Shown piece after piece: positions 47,551 through 56,517 of a DNA stretch of 64,000 nt (within the stretch, counting starts at the first letter, position 1; each line of letters begins with the position of its first letter). Position numbers and translations under genes: made by a program. Origin of the DNA: Methylocystis sp. L43. Lineage in GTDB: Bacteria > Pseudomonadota > Alphaproteobacteria > Rhizobiales > Beijerinckiaceae. Location of the stretch: contig NZ_JADNRA010000032.1 of the NCBI RefSeq assembly GCF_015709525.1, positions 170,063 through 234,062 on the forward strand, given 5' to 3'. The notes beneath the pieces were generated by a model that ran no database searches, had not been told where the DNA came from, and was given only the letters and a program-made list of their open reading frames with translations.

Positions 47551-47755
47551 GCCTTCTGACCTTTCGGCCGAAAGGCGCCCTTTGCGCCGGGCGGCGCGAG
47601 GCGACGGCGAAAATCACATGCGGAATGCGCAGTTAGACGCGCTTTGCCCCTCGGCGGTCGCTACCGCCCTGATTCCCCACCAATTCGGACGCTATGGTAA
47701 CATCGTGGCGAAAAATTGCTCAAGCTTCGCCGGATCAAAACGGCGCGGCGTCGTT

Positions 47756-48130
47756 TTACGCTGCAATATTCAAAATGGCTTCGAGAGCGGCGCGAAGAGC
47801 TTTGCCCGTCACCGGCTTCTGCAGGAGAGTCTTGTCGCGCAACTCAGCCGGCAGGTCGCCCGCGCAATGTCCCGTCATCAGCAAAAACGGGATGTTTCGC
47901 TCAGCCAGCACGGAAGCAATTCTTCCGGAGGTCTCGTCGACAAGTCGGTAATCGAGCAGGGCGCAGTCCAGACGCTCCTTGTCGATAAGCCGCAATGCGG
48001 CTTCAACGGAAGGCGTGGGGCCGATGACTTCACAACCGCTGTCGTTCAATTCGCATTCAAGCATCATCGCGATGATCGATTCGTCCTCGACGATGAGGAC
48101 GCGCTTTCCCGCTATCGTTGAACTCGCCAT
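47756..48130 (-). CDS. stand-alone response regulator receiver
   Basis: A 124-residue single receiver domain: VLIVEDESIIAMM (acidic pocket), phosphoacceptor Asp in CALLDYRLVDETSG, Thr in LLMTGHCAG and Lys in LLQKPVTG. There is no output domain, so it relays by protein contact. The gene follows and overlaps by 19 bases a decayed HWE kinase gene in the same direction; its original partner is broken, so it now depends on other kinases if it works. Confidence 0.9.
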   Translation of the reverse strand: MASSTIAGKRVLIVEDESIIAMMLECELNDSGCEVIGPTPSVEAALRLIDKERLDCALLDYRLVDETSGRIASVLAERNIPFLLMTGHCAGDLPAELRDKTLLQKPVTGKALRAALEAILNIAA

Positions 48131-48927
48131 GGTCTCCCAGCTATTCCGGCCTCTGTTTCAAGGGTCTTATGAACGTTCCCGAAAAATCCGGTCTCGCCAA
48201 AATCATAGGCGGCGCTGCCAGAGAGCCCATAACTCACTTCGCAGTCAATGAGCGTCAGACCAATACCCCTTTTCTTTGGATCCGCCACGCGAGGCCCTCC
48301 GTCCTTACGCCACCTCAGGGTCAGCGTGGACGCTCTCTCATCCGGCCCCTCCATCGAAGACCAGTCGAAGACATGACCCGAACTGTTCGACAGCGCGCCA
48401 AACTTGACCGCATTGGTCGCGAGTTCATCCAGGATCATGCCAAAGCTCATCGCAACCTTGGGCGGCAGCGTGGATTGGTGGCCTGAAACGTCAGCCGCGG
48501 GCTGCTCTTGGAGAAATAGGGCGCGAGCGCCTGGCGCACCACTTCTTCCATTCTGACGGCGCCGTAACTTTTCCGCGCCAGCAACTCGTGACTTCTCGCC
48601 AAGGCGTAAAGTCTGGTCATCAAGGCTTATGATCCGGCGTCCGAGCCAACGTCTGTTGGCGAGGGCCAAGATAACGGTGATAATATTTTTTACGGTGGTT
48701 GGGTTCGGCGACCAATTGTCCTTTGACGTTCTTCTGATCTGGCCAGGCTCGTGACGTCGACGAACGTCCGGTTCGCCGCCGTCTGATTTCAAGCGGCTTC
48801 CTGGAGTCCTGTCGGTCACCCAGCCGAGGCGCCCAAACGCCGTTATCGCGAAGGAATGCTGAAGCTTACGGCGTGGAATATCGCGCAGCGGCAGATCAAA
48901 AGCGCGAGCTTGTTGGACGTGGTCCAA
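48112..48927 (-). pseudogene. HWE-family histidine kinase, frameshifted remnant
   Basis: The C-terminal ATPase part is intact in one frame: MSFGMILDELATNAVKFGALS, LRWRKDGGP and GIGLTLIDCEVSYGLSG. In that frame the upstream part is nonsense, but the next frame between about 48625 and 48465 reads LYALARSHELLARKSYGAV and VRQALAPYFSKSSPRLTF, the expected HWE linker. Further upstream the first frame again fits (TTVKNIITVILALANR). So at least two indels disrupt the gene, and the sensor part before about 48740 is not recognisable. It once paired with the receiver at 47756-48130. Confidence 0.8.
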
Positions 48928-48990
48928 ACGGCGTGAAGTTCTGAACGCTCCTCACAGCTGCGTCGCGCGGCGGTCTGCGACGTCGCCGCT

Positions 48991-49761
48991 TCAGTTCGAC
49001 GCCACTGTGCGCACGAGCTGCGGCCCGAGGATGGGCTGCGCGCCGCTGATGAGGCGCAGATAGGCGGGAGATAGCGACGCCGTATCCTGGAACCCCGCAA
49101 AGGCCTCTGACGGCGGCCGCCGCGGCGGCAGCGGCGCGGGCTCAGGAAGCGCGTTCGCTTCTTCGCCGCCGCGCGCCAACCCCGTCAGCTGTTGCCGGTC
49201 GGCGACGGCGACATGGATCGGATCGGTCCGGCCGCTTGTGCTCGCAAGGGCGGTGGCGACTGCGGACTGCACCTTCTGCGCGATGTCGCCAAAGGAGGCG
49301 AGACTCGCGCCGGACTGCCCATCGGGCCGCGCGCTGGCGACGCTGGTCGAAGGCGCGCGCTGCTTGCGGCTTGCGATCATAGTCGGGCCGCCCTCGCAAT
49401 TGCGCATGCCAAGAGCGATCAGCTCCGTCCCGGTCAATACGCGATATTCTCGGGTCAAATGGCCAAGACGCGCCTGCACGGCGGTCGGGTAGGAGGCGAA
49501 CAGCTGCGAAGAGACGCCGAGGTCAACTTCCCGGTTGATGGCGTTGTAGGCTTGATGAAATTTGACCTTTGCGTCCGGATAGACGCAGACGTTGGGCAGG
49601 CTCAGCGCCAGCGTGCAGGCCGAGCGGCATTCATGCAGCCTGACCTCGCGATTCTCGCGGCGATATCGTTCGGTGAGCGCTTCATAATCGCTGACCAAAC
49701 CGCCGACGTCCTTGTAGACGACGACCGGCGCCGGCATGGGGGGCGGCGACAAATAGCCCAA
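48991..49761 (-). CDS. ClpP/crotonase-fold-like protein with variable tail
   Basis: A 256-residue protein without a clear signal peptide. Residues about 15-120 (GGLVSDYEALTERYRRENREV, HECRSACTLALSLPNVCVYPDAKVKFHQAYN) resemble periplasmic ClpP-like proteins in which a Ser in S-A-C and a His in F-H form the active site. A tail of about 130 residues is Pro/Ala-rich with PAPLPPRRPP, like that of the DUF882 protein in this window. The start may be further upstream or use another codon, since a signal would be expected. Function unknown. Confidence 0.55.
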   Translation of the reverse strand: MGYLSPPPMPAPVVVYKDVGGLVSDYEALTERYRRENREVRLHECRSACTLALSLPNVCVYPDAKVKFHQAYNAINREVDLGVSSQLFASYPTAVQARLGHLTREYRVLTGTELIALGMRNCEGGPTMIASRKQRAPSTSVASARPDGQSGASLASFGDIAQKVQSAVATALASTSGRTDPIHVAVADRQQLTGLARGGEEANALPEPAPLPPRRPPSEAFAGFQDTASLSPAYLRLISGAQPILGPQLVRTVASN

Positions 49762-49846
49762 GACGCACCTCTACTCTACGCATTGCGGGCTTCGCTTCAG
49801 CAAACATTCACCATGTCGCGGTGAACATCGCCTTAAAGCAGCGACA

Positions 49847-50887
49847 TCAGCCTCGGATGCCGACGCGAAGCCCTGGCGCGGGCCTTTCTTGCAGAACATT
49901 GCGGCGAAAATGGAATAGAGCCGCGGGGCGTCCGCCTGTCTTTAAGGACATTTCCCCTGTCGGCTCGACAATGGCCGTTGATTCCACCAGACGGCGGAAG
50001 TTCTGCTTGTGCAGATGTCGGCCAGCGATGGCTTCTACTGTCCGCTGCAGCTCAGTCAGCGTGAACTCCGACGCCATCAACTCGAAGATCACCGGACGAT
50101 ATTTCATTTTGGCGCGCAGTCTGCCCATGGCTGTGGCGAGAATGCGGCGATGGTCATGGCGCATCGGGGTCCCGAGCGGCGTCAACGGCGCCCGTTTCTC
50201 CGCCGATTCACGACCATCGCGCAGCGCCTCCTCGAGAAGCCCGGCCTCATAAAGAAGCTCGTAGCGCTCAAGGACGTTCTCCTCATTGAACGCGCGTCCC
50301 TTGCCGCCAAAGAGAAGGCCAAAGAGAAGATTGACCCGCACCCGGCGCGAGACGCCCGAGGAGGAGACGGCGTCCGGCGCCTCGGCCACCCAGTCCGCCA
50401 ACCCGGGCGCGATCGTTTCCTCGAGGACCACGGGCGGACCTTTGCGCCAATCCTCCCAGGGAAAGAAATCATGCCAGCTCCGCCAGACGCTTGCGCGCCG
50501 ATTGGCGTCGTCGCGGATGCGCGTCAACGCCAGATAGCCGACCGAGACGACGTGCGGATCGCGGTCGCCGGCGCGGGCGTGGCGACCGCGATCGCCGAAT
50601 GTATAGAGCTGCTCGACATAGCCCAGCGGCGCGCCGGTCTGCTCGGCGACCCATTCGCGCAGGCCGATCTCGAAGGTGCGATGGCGGATCGGATCGAAAG
50701 GTCCGGAGGGAAGAGCGGCTATGCTGGCCGGCCCGTCGGCGCGCGTCGTCAGGATCAAGGGCTCGTCGTCTCGAACGGCGACGATTGCGGCGGTGAGGCC
50801 GATTTCGACGGGCGGGGAAAGGGGCGCGAGCTCTTCGGCGGCCCGGTTAGGCGTCGGCGAATTCCAGGGCGAAGGGCGCTCCCTCAT
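49847..50887 (-). CDS. nrtR: NrtR-family regulator (Nudix + winged helix), NAD metabolism
   Basis: A 346-residue protein. Residues about 28-190 are a Nudix-like domain (LTAAIVAVRDDEPLIL, VEQLYTFGDRGR, VVSVGYLAL), as in NrtR repressors that sense ADP-ribose. Residues about 250-330 are the winged helix (RPVIFELMASEFTLTELQRTVEAI, LHKQNFRRLVES). The Nudix box itself is degenerate, as usual for these regulators. In Hyphomicrobiales it is known as the 'NAD regulator'. It overlaps the phosphatase gene by 41 bases, so the two are co-translated. No nad gene lies in the window. Confidence 0.85.
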   Translation of the reverse strand: MRERPSPWNSPTPNRAAEELAPLSPPVEIGLTAAIVAVRDDEPLILTTRADGPASIAALPSGPFDPIRHRTFEIGLREWVAEQTGAPLGYVEQLYTFGDRGRHARAGDRDPHVVSVGYLALTRIRDDANRRASVWRSWHDFFPWEDWRKGPPVVLEETIAPGLADWVAEAPDAVSSSGVSRRVRVNLLFGLLFGGKGRAFNEENVLERYELLYEAGLLEEALRDGRESAEKRAPLTPLGTPMRHDHRRILATAMGRLRAKMKYRPVIFELMASEFTLTELQRTVEAIAGRHLHKQNFRRLVESTAIVEPTGEMSLKTGGRPAALFHFRRNVLQERPAPGLRVGIRG

Positions 50888-51371
50888 AGCAGTCGGTCCC
50901 GCGTCCGATCGCGGCGATCGCGGCGGACATCCGCCCGTTCCGCCCGAGCCTTTCGTCGGCGAGCGCGACCATCCGTCTGTTTGGCGTCGCGGTCGGCGAG
51001 ACGCGGCGCAGTTCGCGCGCGATCTCCATTTCGCTGCGACGCGGCGCTAAAGCGCAGGCCGCGACAAAGGCCGCCGCGGGCGATCGGCTCACCCCAGCGT
51101 AGCAATGTATGACGAGCGGCGCGGAGCGGTCCCATTCCTCAAGGAAAGCGAGCAGCCGATTGATATGTTCCTCGCCCGGGAGGATGTGTCCCCCCCGCGG
51201 CGCGTCGATGTCGGAGACAGCAATGCGCAAATGGCGCTCGCGGGAGATTTCGCAAGGCCGAACAAGCGACGCCCCGGCAGTAAGGATGGTGACAAGCGAG
51301 CGCGCGCCGCTTTGGCGCACCGTGTCGACCACCTTAGTCAGGGAACAGACGTACAGGCGCCCATTCGGCAT
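50847..51371 (-). CDS. tyrosine-protein phosphatase-like protein
   Basis: A 174-residue protein with the Cys-X5-Arg loop HCYAGVSRSPAA and a general-acid-like loop DIDAPRGGH. It fits the small cyclin-type/dual-specificity phosphatases often found next to NrtR and HD genes in Hyphomicrobiales. It lies 21 bases after the HD gene and overlaps the NrtR gene. The substrate is unknown. Confidence 0.85.
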   Translation of the reverse strand: MPNGRLYVCSLTKVVDTVRQSGARSLVTILTAGASLVRPCEISRERHLRIAVSDIDAPRGGHILPGEEHINRLLAFLEEWDRSAPLVIHCYAGVSRSPAAAFVAACALAPRRSEMEIARELRRVSPTATPNRRMVALADERLGRNGRMSAAIAAIGRGTDCYEGAPFALEFADA

Positions 51372-51392
51372 TTCTCTCCCCGACGTTCTTCT

Positions 51393-52025
51393 TCAACTTT
51401 CGTCGACCGCCCGAAACCGAGCGAGAAAACACGCCTGCGCCTCCTCAATGGGAGCCGGGGCGAGTTCGTCAATGAAGGGCTGCGGCGGGATCGCCGGGCG
51501 GCCGAAGATGCGCTCGGCTTCGCCCCGTGTAAAGCCCGCAAGCTGCACCGCCTCAAAAAAAGCGGCGGCGCGATCGGCCTCTTTGCACAGGCGCCGCAGT
51601 GCGGGAGAGGGCGTCGGCGGCAGAGAGAAACGCAGGAGAATTGCGCCCAATATGCGGTGCTCGACACTTTTGTATGCGTCGCCGATCACCGCCTTGAATG
51701 GGGAGATCATATCGCCGATCACATATTCGGGCGCGTCATGCAGCAGCATGTAAAGCCGCTCCGTTCGGCCGATCGCCGGGTCGAGCGCGCTTGCGACCTT
51801 TTCCACAAGCATGCTGTGTTGCGCGACCGAGAAAATATGCGCGCCGATTGTCTGACCGTTCCATCGCGCGACGCGCGCGAGTCCATGCGCGATATCTTCG
51901 ATCTCCACATCGAGCGGCGAAGGGTCGAGCAGATCGAGGCGGCGTCCGGACAACATGCGCTGCCAGGCGCGGGGCGCTTCGCCGGGCGTCGGCCGCCCGC
52001 GATTTTTTGCTGGAGGGGAGCGCAT
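51393..52025 (-). CDS. HD-domain phosphohydrolase (YfbR-like)
   Basis: A 210-residue HD protein. The metal ligands are visible: GAHIFSVAQHSMLVE (first His), MLLHDAPEYVIGD (His-Asp pair) and a later Asp in CKEADRAAAFFE. The layout fits YfbR-type 5'-deoxynucleotidases. It starts 4 bases after the tag stop and is followed by the phosphatase gene, so tag, HD, phosphatase and NrtR form one operon. Confidence 0.88.
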   Translation of the reverse strand: MRSPPAKNRGRPTPGEAPRAWQRMLSGRRLDLLDPSPLDVEIEDIAHGLARVARWNGQTIGAHIFSVAQHSMLVEKVASALDPAIGRTERLYMLLHDAPEYVIGDMISPFKAVIGDAYKSVEHRILGAILLRFSLPPTPSPALRRLCKEADRAAAFFEAVQLAGFTRGEAERIFGRPAIPPQPFIDELAPAPIEEAQACFLARFRAVDES

Positions 52026-52029
52026 CGCG

Positions 52030-52659
52030 TCAGCCGCCCTCGCCCCCTGCGTGGCGATGGCAGCCCGTCAGATGATCGTCCACCATGCCGACCGCCTGCA
52101 TGAAGGCGTAGACGATCGTCGGTCCGCAGAATTTGAAGCCCCGCGCCTTGAGATCTTTGGAGAGGCGTTCGGAAAGTGGGGTCTGCGTCGGCACCTCGCT
52201 CATGCGCTTCCAGTGGTTGACGATCGGTCGTCCGTCCACGAAACCCCACAGATAATCCGAAAAGCCGGTCGTCGCCTCGATTTCCAGCCACGCCTGCGCC
52301 GAGAGCACGGCGCCTTCGATTTTTGCGCGATTGCGCACGATTGCATCATTGCCCATCAGCGCCGCGACCCGCTTCTGATCAAATCTCGCGATCATTGCCG
52401 GCTCGAAGCCGTCGAAGGCCGCGCGAAACGCCTCACGCTTGCGCAGAATGGTGATCCACGAGAGGCCAGCCTGAAAGCCGTCGAGCGTCAGCTTTTCGAA
52501 GAGCGCCCGGCCGTCACGCTCGGGACGCCCCCACTCATTGTCGTGATAGTCCAGATAAAGCGGATCGACGCCGGGCCACGGACAGCGTTTCAGCCCGTCG
52601 AGATGGGGCACGACCGCGAGTTCGCGCCAACTTGCCGGCTGTTGCCGAACGCTTGCCAA
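52030..52659 (-). CDS. tag: DNA-3-methyladenine glycosylase I
   Basis: A 209-residue base-excision enzyme. The zinc ligands are present: CPWPGVDPLYLDYHDNEWG near residue 27 (Cys and His) and DDHLTGCHRH near the end (His and Cys). Core blocks FEKLTLDGFQAGLSWITIL and FVDGRPIVNHW are conserved. It removes 3-methyladenine from DNA. First gene of the four-gene minus-strand operon. Confidence 0.97.
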   Translation of the reverse strand: MASVRQQPASWRELAVVPHLDGLKRCPWPGVDPLYLDYHDNEWGRPERDGRALFEKLTLDGFQAGLSWITILRKREAFRAAFDGFEPAMIARFDQKRVAALMGNDAIVRNRAKIEGAVLSAQAWLEIEATTGFSDYLWGFVDGRPIVNHWKRMSEVPTQTPLSERLSKDLKARGFKFCGPTIVYAFMQAVGMVDDHLTGCHRHAGGEGG

Positions 52660-52844
52660 GACGCACCTTTAAAAAGCGGACGAAAAAACGCCGCGCGCTC
52701 GGGCTTTATCGCGCGTTCGGATTGCGTTCACAACCAAGTTGGGACTATCGTCGGCCCCGCGGGCGCAGATGGCGCGCGTCATGCTTCTATGCGCCGTCGC
52801 AGTTGTTGCGGCTCGGTTGGCGCCGTCCATCAATGGAGATTTAT

Positions 52845-53387
52845 ATGGGGATCCGTATCGCTGTTTCTTACGCTGCGGCCGGCGGCGCTCTGGCCGTCGC
52901 CGTCGCCCTCGCCGCGAGCTCAGGGGACGCGTATGCGCAAGCCAATGTATTGAAGGAATGCGGTTCGCAATATCAGGCGGCTAAGGCCGCCAACGAACTC
53001 GGCGGACAGAGCTGGCAGGAATTTTTGAAGGCCTGTCGCGGGCGGCTAGCCGAGCAGACCAAGCCTGCCGAGGCGAAGCCCGAGACGCCGCCGCCGGCCG
53101 CCGCAGAGACGAAGCCTACGCCGCCGCCGGCCGCCGTGGAGTCGACGCCTACGCCGCCGCCAGCGACCGAAGCCAAGCCCGTCGAGCCGACTCCGCCCGC
53201 GGCGACCGAAGCGACCCCGAGCCCCAAACCCGCGACGGACTCGAAAACCGCGACGCGCGAGCGCCAGAAGAAATGCGCCGCGGAATGGAAGGCGAAAAAG
53301 GCTGAGCTCAAAAAGGCCGGTTCAAAAATCACCTGGCCAAAATATTGGAGCGAATGCAACAAGAGGCTGAAAGCCGCAGGCGAATAA
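52845..53387 (+). CDS. secreted Pro/Thr/Ala-rich protein with two PsiF-like Cys motifs
   Basis: A 180-residue product from ATG 52845 (GGAG 7 bases upstream; an in-frame ATG at 52833 is also possible). A signal peptide ends near DAYAQA (residue 34). A first Cys module (LKECGSQYQAAKAANELGG, EFLKACRGRL) is followed by a long TPPPAAVEST-type linker and a second Cys module (RQKKCAAEWKAKKAEL, KYWSECNKRL). The two modules look alike, suggesting a duplicated helical hairpin held by disulfides. A terminator follows. Function unknown; it may be a periplasmic or wall-spanning protein. Confidence 0.75.
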   Translation: MGIRIAVSYAAAGGALAVAVALAASSGDAYAQANVLKECGSQYQAAKAANELGGQSWQEFLKACRGRLAEQTKPAEAKPETPPPAAAETKPTPPPAAVESTPTPPPATEAKPVEPTPPAATEATPSPKPATDSKTATRERQKKCAAEWKAKKAELKKAGSKITWPKYWSECNKRLKAAGE

Positions 53388-53410
53388 CGCCCTTCGCGCT
53401 TTTTGACGTC

Positions 53411-53438
53411 GCCCGGCGGCTCTCCGCCGGGCGTTTTT
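53411..53438 (+). terminator. intrinsic terminator
   Basis: A perfect 9-bp stem GCCCGGCGG / CCGCCGGGC with a 4-base loop (CTCT), followed by GTTTTT. It ends the secreted-protein gene 24 bases upstream. Confidence 0.92.
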
Positions 53439-53507
53439 CATGCGCTCTTGCTCGGCGAAAGGCGTCGTGGCAGAGGAGAGAGCTGATCGCTGAACGGGGG
53501 CGGGCGT

Positions 53508-53903
53508 TTGGATAAAACCGAGTTGCGAAAATTGCAGGCGTTCCTGCGCCGTTCGCTCGGCAACGACGGCGTTCGCGTCACGGCGGATCCGAAGAATCCG
53601 GACGACGCGGCCGTGCATCTTGGCGAGCGAAGGATCGCTTCGATCTCGGTCGACGACGAAGACGGCGATCGTTCCTTCGCCTTCGAGATGAAAATTCCCG
53701 TCGGACGCGAAGTGCTGCAGTCCTATTTGCGCAAGCTGTTCGAAAACGATCGCCTGTCGATCGTGGCGCGAGGGCGCAAGACCGATTCCGTCGAACTCAA
53801 TGCTGACGGCGAATTTCTCGGCGTCATCTCCGCTGACGATCCGAAGCTGTCGAGCTTCACGCTGCAAGTCGCCATTCTCGATTTCGATCTCGAAGAAGAG
53901 TGA
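53508..53903 (+). CDS. DUF3126 family protein
   Basis: A 131-residue protein starting with TTG at 53508 (GGGGGCGGG just upstream). MDKTELRKLQAFLRRSLGN and the following IRV-T-DPKNPDDAAVHLGERRI match DUF3126, a small alphaproteobacterial family. The second half (FAFEMKIPVGREVLQSYL) is an extension of similar style. Acidic end DLEEE. No function is known. It converges on the FeuQ-like kinase gene. Confidence 0.8.
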   Translation: MDKTELRKLQAFLRRSLGNDGVRVTADPKNPDDAAVHLGERRIASISVDDEDGDRSFAFEMKIPVGREVLQSYLRKLFENDRLSIVARGRKTDSVELNADGEFLGVISADDPKLSSFTLQVAILDFDLEEE

Positions 53904-53980
53904 CGCGCGGCAGGATATCGGGGCAGGCGTACGATCGCTGATCCCGTCCCGAGCTTTGTTCACGCCCGGCGCGGCGTATC

Positions 53981-55363
53981 TCAAAATCCCGGCAGTCGAA
54001 GCTCCGCGTGCAAACCGCCGCTGGGGCTGTCGTCGAGTTGCAGCGAACCGCCATAGGCGGCGGCGAGATCGACGACGATTGACAGGCCGAGACCTGATCC
54101 GGGCTTGGTTTCGTCGAGACGCCGGCCCCGCTGCGTCGCCGCCGCGCGCAGATGCGGGGCAAGTCCCGGCCCGTCGTCGCTGATCGCAATGCGCAGCGTC
54201 GGCCGCGCCGCGCCATCCGTTTCGGCGGAAACGTCGATCGTCACTTGGCTCTTCGCCCACTTGCCGGCGTTGTCGAGCAGATTGCCGATCATTTCTTCGA
54301 GGTCCTGGCGCTCGCCAAGAAAGCGCAGACGCGGATCGGCGCCGCCAGAAAAGATCACGCCCTTATCGCCATAGATTTTACTAAAGGCGCGCAGCAAGGC
54401 CTCGATCGACGGCGCAATCTGCGTCGCGGCGCCGAGCGCGCCGCCGCGCGCCGCAGCCCGCGCCCGGTCGAGATAGAAGGAGATCTGATCGCGCATGATC
54501 TGCGCCTGTTCTTGAACTTTCCCGGCGAGTTGCCCTGGCGCGGAATCGGCTTCATTGACGATGACGGAGAGCGGCGTTTTCAGCGCATGGGCGAGATTGC
54601 CGACCTGCGTGCGCGCGCGTTCGAGAATGTCGCGATTGGCGCTGATCAGCAGATTGAGCTCTTCGGCGAGCGGCGCGACTTCGCTCGGGTAAGCGTCCAT
54701 GATCCGCTCCCGTTCGCCGCCGCGGATCGTCGCCAGTTCGCGCTGCAATTGCCTCAACGGCCGCAAGCCGAAGCGGACCTGGAAGGCGGCGCCGATGGCG
54801 AGCGCAATCGCGAGCGCCGCGAAAGCGACGACCAGCGCGAATCGAAAACGGGCGATTTGCTCTTCCATCTCTTCGCCGCTGCCTGCGACCTGCACGAGAT
54901 AGATGCCGACGTCGCCGACGTCGATGACGCGCTCGACGATGCGCAGCCTGCGCCCGTCCGGGCCCGGCCCGTAGCCGCGGCGAAAGCCGCCGACCTCCGC
55001 TGCGACGCCAAGGTCCGAGAGCTTGGGCAGCGTGTTGGCGAAGAGCGAGCGCGACGCCTTGATGTCATGCGACTTGTCGTCGAGACGCGTGATCTGCCAA
55101 TACCAGCCCGAGCCCGGCAATTCGAACTGCGGATCGCCAAGCTGGCCCGGTCCGGTGCGTCCCTCCTGTCCCGACTCGGACACGTCCGCGACGATGGCGC
55201 GCAGGTAAACGTCGAGGCGACGTTCGAAAACCTCTTCCGCTTCGCTTCGGTAGTAGGCGGTAAGAAGAATGCTGGCGACGATCAGCACGACCGAACTCAT
55301 CGCCGCCGCAGTCAGGAACAGACGCGCGGCGATGGAGCGAATGGAGACGAAGGAAAGGGGCAT
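53981..55363 (-). CDS. feuQ: sensor histidine kinase, FeuQ/PhoQ-like
   Basis: A 460-residue kinase from ATG 55363, four bases after the regulator's stop. Two membrane spans (about 12-35 and 175-195) frame a periplasmic domain. A HAMP region follows, then the H-box NLAHALKTPLSVIVNEA, with its phosphoaccepting His, and the ATPase N-box IGNLLDNAGKWAK, DDGPGLA and GSGLGLSIV. LAHALKTPL is typical of FeuQ/PhoQ types. The signal it senses is not known from the sequence. Confidence 0.88.
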   Translation of the reverse strand: MPLSFVSIRSIAARLFLTAAAMSSVVLIVASILLTAYYRSEAEEVFERRLDVYLRAIVADVSESGQEGRTGPGQLGDPQFELPGSGWYWQITRLDDKSHDIKASRSLFANTLPKLSDLGVAAEVGGFRRGYGPGPDGRRLRIVERVIDVGDVGIYLVQVAGSGEEMEEQIARFRFALVVAFAALAIALAIGAAFQVRFGLRPLRQLQRELATIRGGERERIMDAYPSEVAPLAEELNLLISANRDILERARTQVGNLAHALKTPLSVIVNEADSAPGQLAGKVQEQAQIMRDQISFYLDRARAAARGGALGAATQIAPSIEALLRAFSKIYGDKGVIFSGGADPRLRFLGERQDLEEMIGNLLDNAGKWAKSQVTIDVSAETDGAARPTLRIAISDDGPGLAPHLRAAATQRGRRLDETKPGSGLGLSIVVDLAAAYGGSLQLDDSPSGGLHAELRLPGF

Positions 55364-55367
55364 GCGC

Positions 55368-56051
55368 CTAGCGCTTATAGCCGGCGTCCTTTGCCGGCGC
55401 GGCCGCCATGTAGCCCAGACCGCGCACGGTCTGGATGAGATCGACGCCAAGCTTTTTGCGCAACCTGCCGACGAAGACTTCGATCGTATTCGAGTCGCGA
55501 TCAAAGTCCTGATCGTATAAATGCTCGATAATTTCGCTGCGGGACACGACGCGTCCGCTGTGATGCATCAGATAGGCGAGCAGCCGGTATTCGTGCGAAG
55601 TGAGCTTCACCGGCGCGCCGTCCACGACGACGCGGCCGGCCTTGGTGTCGAGGCGCACCGCGCCGCAGACGATTTCATTCGTCGCATGGCCCGTCGCGCG
55701 GCGCAGCAGCGCGCGGATGCGCGCCAGCACTTCCTCCATGTGGAAGGGCTTCGAAACATAATCATCGGCGCCGGCATCGAAGCCTTGCACCTTGTCGCTC
55801 CAGCGGTCGCGCGCGGTAAGGATCAGCACCGGCATGTCGCGTCCCGCCGCGCGCCATTCTTCGAGAATGGTCACGCCGTCCTTCTTCGGCAGACCGATGT
55901 CGAGGACGACGGCGTCGTAGGGCTCCGTTTCGCCGAGATGACAACCTTCCTCGCCATCGAAGGCGCGGTCCACCGCATAGCCCGACTGCTCGAGCGCACG
56001 AACGATCTGGCGGTTTAAATCCTTGTCGTCTTCAACGACCAGCAACCGCAA
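55368..56051 (-). CDS. feuP: OmpR-type response regulator, FeuP/PhoP-like
   Basis: A 227-residue regulator. Receiver: LLVVEDDKDLNRQI, Asp in AVVLDIGLPKKDGV, Thr in LILTARDRW, Lys in DYVSKPFHMEEVL. Winged helix: LTSHEYRLLAYLMHHSGRVVSR, RDSNTIEVFVGRLRKKLG and TVRGLGYM. It belongs to an operon of PepSY-like protein, regulator and kinase. Targets are unknown. Confidence 0.93.
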   Translation of the reverse strand: MRLLVVEDDKDLNRQIVRALEQSGYAVDRAFDGEEGCHLGETEPYDAVVLDIGLPKKDGVTILEEWRAAGRDMPVLILTARDRWSDKVQGFDAGADDYVSKPFHMEEVLARIRALLRRATGHATNEIVCGAVRLDTKAGRVVVDGAPVKLTSHEYRLLAYLMHHSGRVVSRSEIIEHLYDQDFDRDSNTIEVFVGRLRKKLGVDLIQTVRGLGYMAAAPAKDAGYKR

Positions 56052-56073
56052 TGCGTCCTCCCGCGTGCGAGAC

Positions 56074-56442
56074 TCAATTCTCCGTAGAGTCCACGCCTAT
56101 AGAGCTAGAATGAGGCCGCCCGCTGAACGCGTCGACAAGAATTTTGACGATGTGCCCGTCCCGGCGCAGCAGGCTGATCTCATAGATAAGTCCTTCGCCC
56201 AATTGGCACAGCCGCGCGCCAAGCGGTTCGGCCTGCAGCCGCAGGGCGACATCCCGCATGCATCGGAAAGGATCGGCGAGCTTCTGCGCTTCCATTTTAC
56301 TGCGCGCCTGCGCCATGGTGAAGCATTGCAGCCGCGCCGGAGCGTCTTCGGCGCGGGTCGCGGGCGCGCGCAGGCAAGCGCCCGTCGCCGCGAGAGCGGC
56401 GACGGTGAGCGCCCGTCTCCAACAACGTCCGGCAGACCGCAT
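56074..56442 (-). CDS. PepSY-like periplasmic protein upstream of the FeuPQ-like pair
   Basis: A 122-residue precursor from ATG 56442, with a signal peptide (ALTVAALAATGACL; AGAC could be a weak lipobox). The mature part ends in a PepSY-like strand pattern, LIYEISLLRRDGHIVKILVDAFSGR. It lies 22 bases before the regulator, where small periplasmic modulators of FeuQ/PhoQ-type kinases are often found. Confidence 0.7.
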   Translation of the reverse strand: MRSAGRCWRRALTVAALAATGACLRAPATRAEDAPARLQCFTMAQARSKMEAQKLADPFRCMRDVALRLQAEPLGARLCQLGEGLIYEISLLRRDGHIVKILVDAFSGRPHSSSIGVDSTEN

Positions 56443-56517
56443 GCGCCTCTCCCCAGCGCATAGTCGGCCGAATGCCCTGAATGCGCAATGAATAGTCAAG
56501 AAATGCGGCCGCGCGCC

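Noticed and set aside
54152..55438. 428-residue open frame antisense to the FeuQ-like kinase
   Set aside because: Shadow of a well-defined kinase; composition is Arg/Ala-rich without motifs.
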